Assembly (NCBI RefSeq): GCF_000227115.2 | Contig: NC_016481.1 | Coordinates: 62,001-126,000, forward strand | Source of the DNA: Naumovozyma dairenensis CBS 421 | Lineage: Eukaryota; Ascomycota; Saccharomycetes; Saccharomycetales; Saccharomycetaceae | Length of the DNA: 64,000 nucleotides | Direction: 5' to 3' | Part shown: one piece after another, positions 60,215 to 64,000 of the stretch | Layout of the letters: the number at the start of each line of letters is the position of its first letter | How positions within the stretch are numbered: position 1 is the first letter of the stretch | The notes under the pieces: model-generated | Databases searched by the model: none | Told to the model about the DNA's origin: nothing | What the model saw: only the letters and a program-made list of their open reading frames with translations | Program-made: the position numbers and the translations under genes

Positions 60215-61180
60215 TCAATTAGTTGGGAAATGAATAACTAAGTTCGTTTCCTTCGTACTATGTTCTTCATTAGACAGAGCATCATCATTCGTCGTCGTCG
60301 AGTGAGTAACAGTAACTGTATTAGCGTTAGTGGTCCCCGTGGTAGTGCCCTGCTTCAATGGAGAACTATTCATTAAATCATTATTCCCGCTGGATGTTGA
60401 ATTCAGCATCGATCCTGCTGATTCTAAGTCATTATTCTCTTTCCTAGTTAACGCAACTGGTGAAGGTAGTACACTGGAACTAGATCCATATTCTTGCTGT
60501 AATAATAAGGACACTTTCCTCTTCTTGTTCTGTCTTTGGTATGTACTACCGTCTGGATCATCTGTCCCATTCGTAGCATCATCGCGTGGTTTCGTAAGTT
60601 TAGTGTTACTATTTGTAAGAGCTCCGGCGCTGTCATCGTCACTAGAATCAGGAACTGCTAATACCTGTCCTGTGGATGTAATATTTGCTGCATGAAATTC
60701 ATATTCATCTTCCTTAGAATCATTGTTATTATTGTTACTGTCAATAGTTTTCCTATCAATTTTCTGACCATTTGATGCAGATAATGAATTCTTTAATTTT
60801 GGTATCGTAATTTCGCTGCTGGAATCTAACCCATTCGTCGATCGTTTTTGGGTTCGTACCCCAACAGGGAATATACTATCACGTTGAGATTGTGACTTGT
60901 CATCACTACCGCTGTTGTTATTACTGGTAAGATTATTACCGTTTGTATTTGCTACAATGGCAGAGGCATTGACATGCATATTCAAATCGACATTAGCAGT
61001 TTGTTGAAACATGACGTTTAACCAATTTGTACTGTCTGTAATTTGATCACATATGGTGGAGTAATTTCGTATTTGTGGTATGATATCTTGTGTTATCTTT
61101 TTAAAACAATAACCAAGATTTGAATCTATTTTTTGTAAATTCAATGTGATCTCTTGATCTAGTTTCTCGATAGATGTCAT
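60215..61180 (-). CDS. ASK1: DASH/Dam1 complex subunit Ask1
   Basis: Predicted 321 aa; S. cerevisiae Ask1 (YKL052C) is 292 aa. Ask1 is part of the DASH ring that couples kinetochores to microtubule plus ends. The start is the ATG at 61180 (MTSIEKLDQEITLNLQKID); the upstream in-frame ATG adds four codons. The conserved helical N-terminus covers about 1-70 (IDSNLGYCFKKITQDIIPQI, STNWLNVMFQQTA). The rest is Ser/Asn/Thr-rich, with Cdk1-type sites such as SSPLKQG and LPSPVALTRK, consistent with cell-cycle phosphorylation of Ask1. Confidence 0.93.
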   Translation of the reverse strand: MTSIEKLDQEITLNLQKIDSNLGYCFKKITQDIIPQIRNYSTICDQITDSTNWLNVMFQQTANVDLNMHVNASAIVANTNGNNLTSNNNSGSDDKSQSQRDSIFPVGVRTQKRSTNGLDSSSEITIPKLKNSLSASNGQKIDRKTIDSNNNNNDSKEDEYEFHAANITSTGQVLAVPDSSDDDSAGALTNSNTKLTKPRDDATNGTDDPDGSTYQRQNKKRKVSLLLQQEYGSSSSVLPSPVALTRKENNDLESAGSMLNSTSSGNNDLMNSSPLKQGTTTGTTNANTVTVTHSTTTNDDALSNEEHSTKETNLVIHFPTN

Positions 61181-61407
61181 TATTTTTTTCAATGGATGTA
61201 TTATTTATTAGTATATTTGACTAGACTTGGAACTCATATACGAACCATAGGGACAAAAGAAGAGCGTGTTAAATTGTTTATTGTCTAGGTAAGATATATG
61301 TTATTATTGAATGTTATTTCGCGTCTATACGTACGTATATATCTAGACTATTGGCGTTAACTTGTTATGTTTTTCCCCCAAACCCGTTCACTTGCACACA
61401 TATTGTT

Positions 61408-64000
61408 CAGGCCTGAGACAGATTAGGATGAATGGAATGAAAAAACTAGGCTTGGGCGCAAAAATTTTGAAAAAAAGGTAGGGTATATATCAAAATTTGG
61501 GGTTTAAAAATAGGGCTGCTCTGGCGTTGTTACACGCCGAAATAAGGTAAAAAGTCAAAATAGGGTATAAATAAGAAAAGTAACAGGCAGCAGCTAATTG
61601 TGAGAAAACAAAAATAGAATTTCTACCAAATAATATAGGGTAAATATTAAGCTTAGAAAACCGAAAAGATTTGAACTCATGCAAAAAATTTGGCCTATCA
61701 GCAATATAAGCTTCAAGATAGATAATAATAATATATACAATGTAAATAATAGAAGAATGAGAGTAAAATCAAACACCAAAATTTGTATCAAGAAAGATAT
61801 CATTGTCACGAAAATTGGAATATAAAGGCTTTATCAGAAGTATGCTTTCAATCGTCTCATCTGCAAGATCTTGACTGTTTTGTCTGTAATATCTTCCCAC
61901 AGTAAAAAAACTTCTCTCATCATTAACAGAAGCTACGCCGAGTGATAGAAATATTTTCATGATGACAGGCCATAGTTTCATATTCTTAATCTTTTCATTT
62001 TGTTCCAGAAAGGCGTTGGTGCAACTCACATGGAGTGATATGCACTGAACTCGATAACTCAAGGGCGATCCATACCGTCTAAAATATGTGTCTTTAAATG
62101 CTGGAAAGTCCGTTTTAAAATATTCGACAAGTTTATTAAACTCTTCATCCATTGTTTGGCTTGGCCAATTTATGAGGAAAACTTGTCTGTCTGATTTTTC
62201 CCACTAGCAATGTTTATTAATTTAGTTGTCAGCCTTTGGATTGTATTTCTGACATCAAATTTACTGAACAAGACATATCTTTCTTCTGGAGTATAAAATG
62301 GATTAAGACAAGCTGATACAACGGCCATAATTGGATATTTGTCTTCTAAGGCAGTAATATATTTGTTTATCTTCATTATGGATGCCTGCATCGAATTTTC
62401 TTTATTATATTGTCTATATAACTGTACCTGAACGTTTTCCAAGTGCAATATCATTTCAGTTAGAATAACCAGTAGGAATGTGAGAAAACAATTTTTCCTG
62501 AAAGGAGCTCTATGAGCTTTTCGAAAGGACTGAATATGGGGAACAATGCTTCTGCCCTTTGAAGGTCCGCCTCAGAAAAATAATGGTTACATTTTTATTC
62601 AGCATAACGCTCATTTCGTTGCATGTTACAAATACCTGGATAAATTCTCTTAAAGTCCTCTAAAATGTGCAATTTTATATTCCATCTGGTCTCAATGTAC
62701 TTACTGAAATCTTTATGCGAGAATAGCCTGAAGAATTGTTGTTTTTTTTTACCAGAATTATTAATTTCATCTATAAATCCAGCAATGTTTTTGATTATAT
62801 TCGGCATATTTTTGATTTCCGGACTTGCTAGACGAATCTTTAGTTTAGTCTTCCTCATTGATTATACGATCAAAAAAATAAATTAAGATCTTTTATTACA
62901 GAACTAAAAACTAGCGCCAGTTGATGAAGTAAACAACCACAATAACCTAAAAATATATTTCTCTTCTCTGCCCTATTTAATTTCTCAACCATGGACAGGG
63001 AAGTACATCCTATGACATTGGAGGCATTATCTGTAACTACCCAGATCCCATTGGCAAAAACGACTTTGAAGTCTCAACACTTTTGCATTATCTTCCTTCG
63101 CCTCCCAATTTGGATTTTTATTACCAACAGCCAACGACTTATTTTTAAACGTTTTGGTGGTAACATTCACCGTCACAGAATGATAAGGCAATTTTATTGG
63201 ATTTGTCAACCCATCTTCCTCATACTTCAAAAATGGTATTTCCAACATATCATGGAAACAATGATACACCATAATTTTAACATTCGCAAAATCAACACTA
63301 TAATTAACCTTAGAATATTAAATCGCTATGGTTACTAAAAGGTTTCTCCAAACTGTCGCATACAATGATTGTTTTTTCAGCGACCACTTGTGAAAAAGCT
63401 TGCCTAATTCAACCATTGTTATAGTACAGCTCCATATATTTTGTCATGAATGCCTTGAACTTTGCCAACGCTAGGAAATTAGCGGGGCTATCATGATAGC
63501 TGCAAACTCTTGGAAACATTCTGAGTAACTAGTAGGTGCAGCCGGTTCTACATTTTCTAGAAGTTGTTCAGTATTATGGAGTTCAAGTTCTCTGTGACTA
63601 TTTAGAAACATTGGTGGCACCTTATTTATGTTAAGCATGACTGTCGAAGGAGTTGCAACGTACCCATGTTTTCTTGCGAGATGTGTTTTCATTGTGCGGT
63701 CTATATTTGAATCTCTGCTCCTGATAGTACTATATTGGACTTCATTGCAAGGTGGTCCTTTTCCTTTTTTATTGAATTGGCAAATGAATAAAGGTTTCGT
63801 TTTTTGTACTGCAGCTTTCTAGCTACCTTGAAGAGGAGTTTGATCTAACTCTTTTGCCTGCTAATACAGATTTGTTTGGAATTAATAGTATGAAGTCATT
63901 AGGACCCATTAGAATGGGCATTTGCATCACTTTCTCCTAAAAGTGTCATTTCAAATTAGAGAGATTGCGCCAGATTTTTTAGGTTACTGTAGGTTATTCA
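61408..64000 (-). mobile_element. hAT-family DNA transposon, decayed, truncated by window edge
   Basis: The terminus at 61408 reads CAGGCCTGAGACAGATTAGG, nearly the terminal repeat of the MITE at 40408-40763. The similarity runs on for about 100 bp (GGATTAGGAT, AAAATTTTGAAA, AAAGGTAGGGTA). Transposase remnants follow on the minus strand from 61769 to 63818. The 8 bp outside the terminus are ATATTGTT (61400-61407); the partner copy should lie beyond 64000. The other inverted repeat is not in the window. Confidence 0.85.
61769..63818 (-). pseudogene. hAT transposase pseudogene
   Basis: Read from right to left: a BED-type zinc finger (63471-63818; cysteines in FICQF and PPCNEV, histidines in MKTHLARKHG), a piece at 63027-63272, a core piece with ETRWNIKLHILEDF (62595-62858), a piece with ACLNPFYTPEERYVLFSKF (62170-62454), and the C-terminal hAT dimerisation domain at 61769-62152 (LWPVIMKIFLSLGVASVNDE, RSFFTVGR). 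The first three share one frame but are split by stops; the last two are in two other frames. It is therefore inactive. An in-frame stop at 63819-63821 lies just before the finger, so the true N-terminus is either broken or spliced. Confidence 0.85.

Overview
This is nuclear DNA of a budding yeast of the Saccharomycetaceae. Genes are compact and almost all intron-free. The window is AT-rich, with Asn, Gln and Ser codon runs, and it carries intron-containing tRNA-Trp and tRNA-Phe genes that closely resemble those of Saccharomyces cerevisiae. Twenty-seven protein genes are recognisable, and nearly all match S. cerevisiae genes from the left arm of chromosome XI (YKL048-YKL080) or the paired chromosome XIII block (YMR031-YMR059). 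The two sister blocks produced by the whole-genome duplication are interleaved here on one chromosome. The species is therefore either pre-duplication or, more likely, a post-duplication lineage that lost different copies from S. cerevisiae (Naumovozyma, Kazachstania, Tetrapisispora or Vanderwaltozyma would fit). I cannot fix the genus from sequence alone.

Layout. 1-1.0 kb: no gene, one decayed LTR-like repeat. 1.0-4.4 kb: ERB1 (ribosome assembly) and a free-methionine-R-sulfoxide reductase. 4.6-7.1 kb: tRNA-Trp(CCA) and a gene-free stretch with decayed LTR copies. 7.1-26.0 kb: STB2/STB6 family, LHS1, MUD2, YKL075C-like, PSG1, SEN15, DHR2, SMY1, VMA5. 26.4-29.6 kb: a GLFG nucleoporin of NUP100 type. 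30-32.1 kb: LTR remnant, tRNA-His(GUG), MCM1, tRNA-Phe(GAA). 32.4-39.7 kb: YNK1, a small membrane protein, YET1, MNR2, YKL063C-like. 39.7-42.4 kb: a long divergent intergenic region with a 356-bp non-autonomous hAT element and a GC-rich repeat-bearing island. 42.4-61.2 kb: MSN2/MSN4, ELM1, ARP9, CSE4, EIS1, SFK1, DEF1, MDM35, ASK1. 61.4-64 kb: a decayed autonomous hAT transposon that runs off the right edge.

The genes serve ordinary core functions: ribosome assembly (ERB1, DHR2), RNA splicing and tRNA processing (MUD2, SEN15), ER folding and traffic (LHS1, YET1, PSG1), nuclear pore, V-ATPase, kinetochore (CSE4, ASK1), stress transcription (MSN2/4), and the eisosome and plasma membrane (EIS1, SFK1).

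The most informative unlisted structure is the pair of hAT elements. The 356-bp element at 40408-40763 has matching terminal inverted repeats, a perfect 8-bp target-site duplication and an array of CAATCC-like motifs. Its right end, inverted, aligns with the end of the transposase-bearing element that starts at 61408, so the small element looks like a deletion derivative of that family. Other points: an inversion relative to S. cerevisiae with a breakpoint between VMA5 and NUP100, apparent C-terminal frameshifts in SMY1 and MDM35, a hairpin upstream of ELM1, and an uninterrupted (CAA)20 tract in the YKL063C-like gene.
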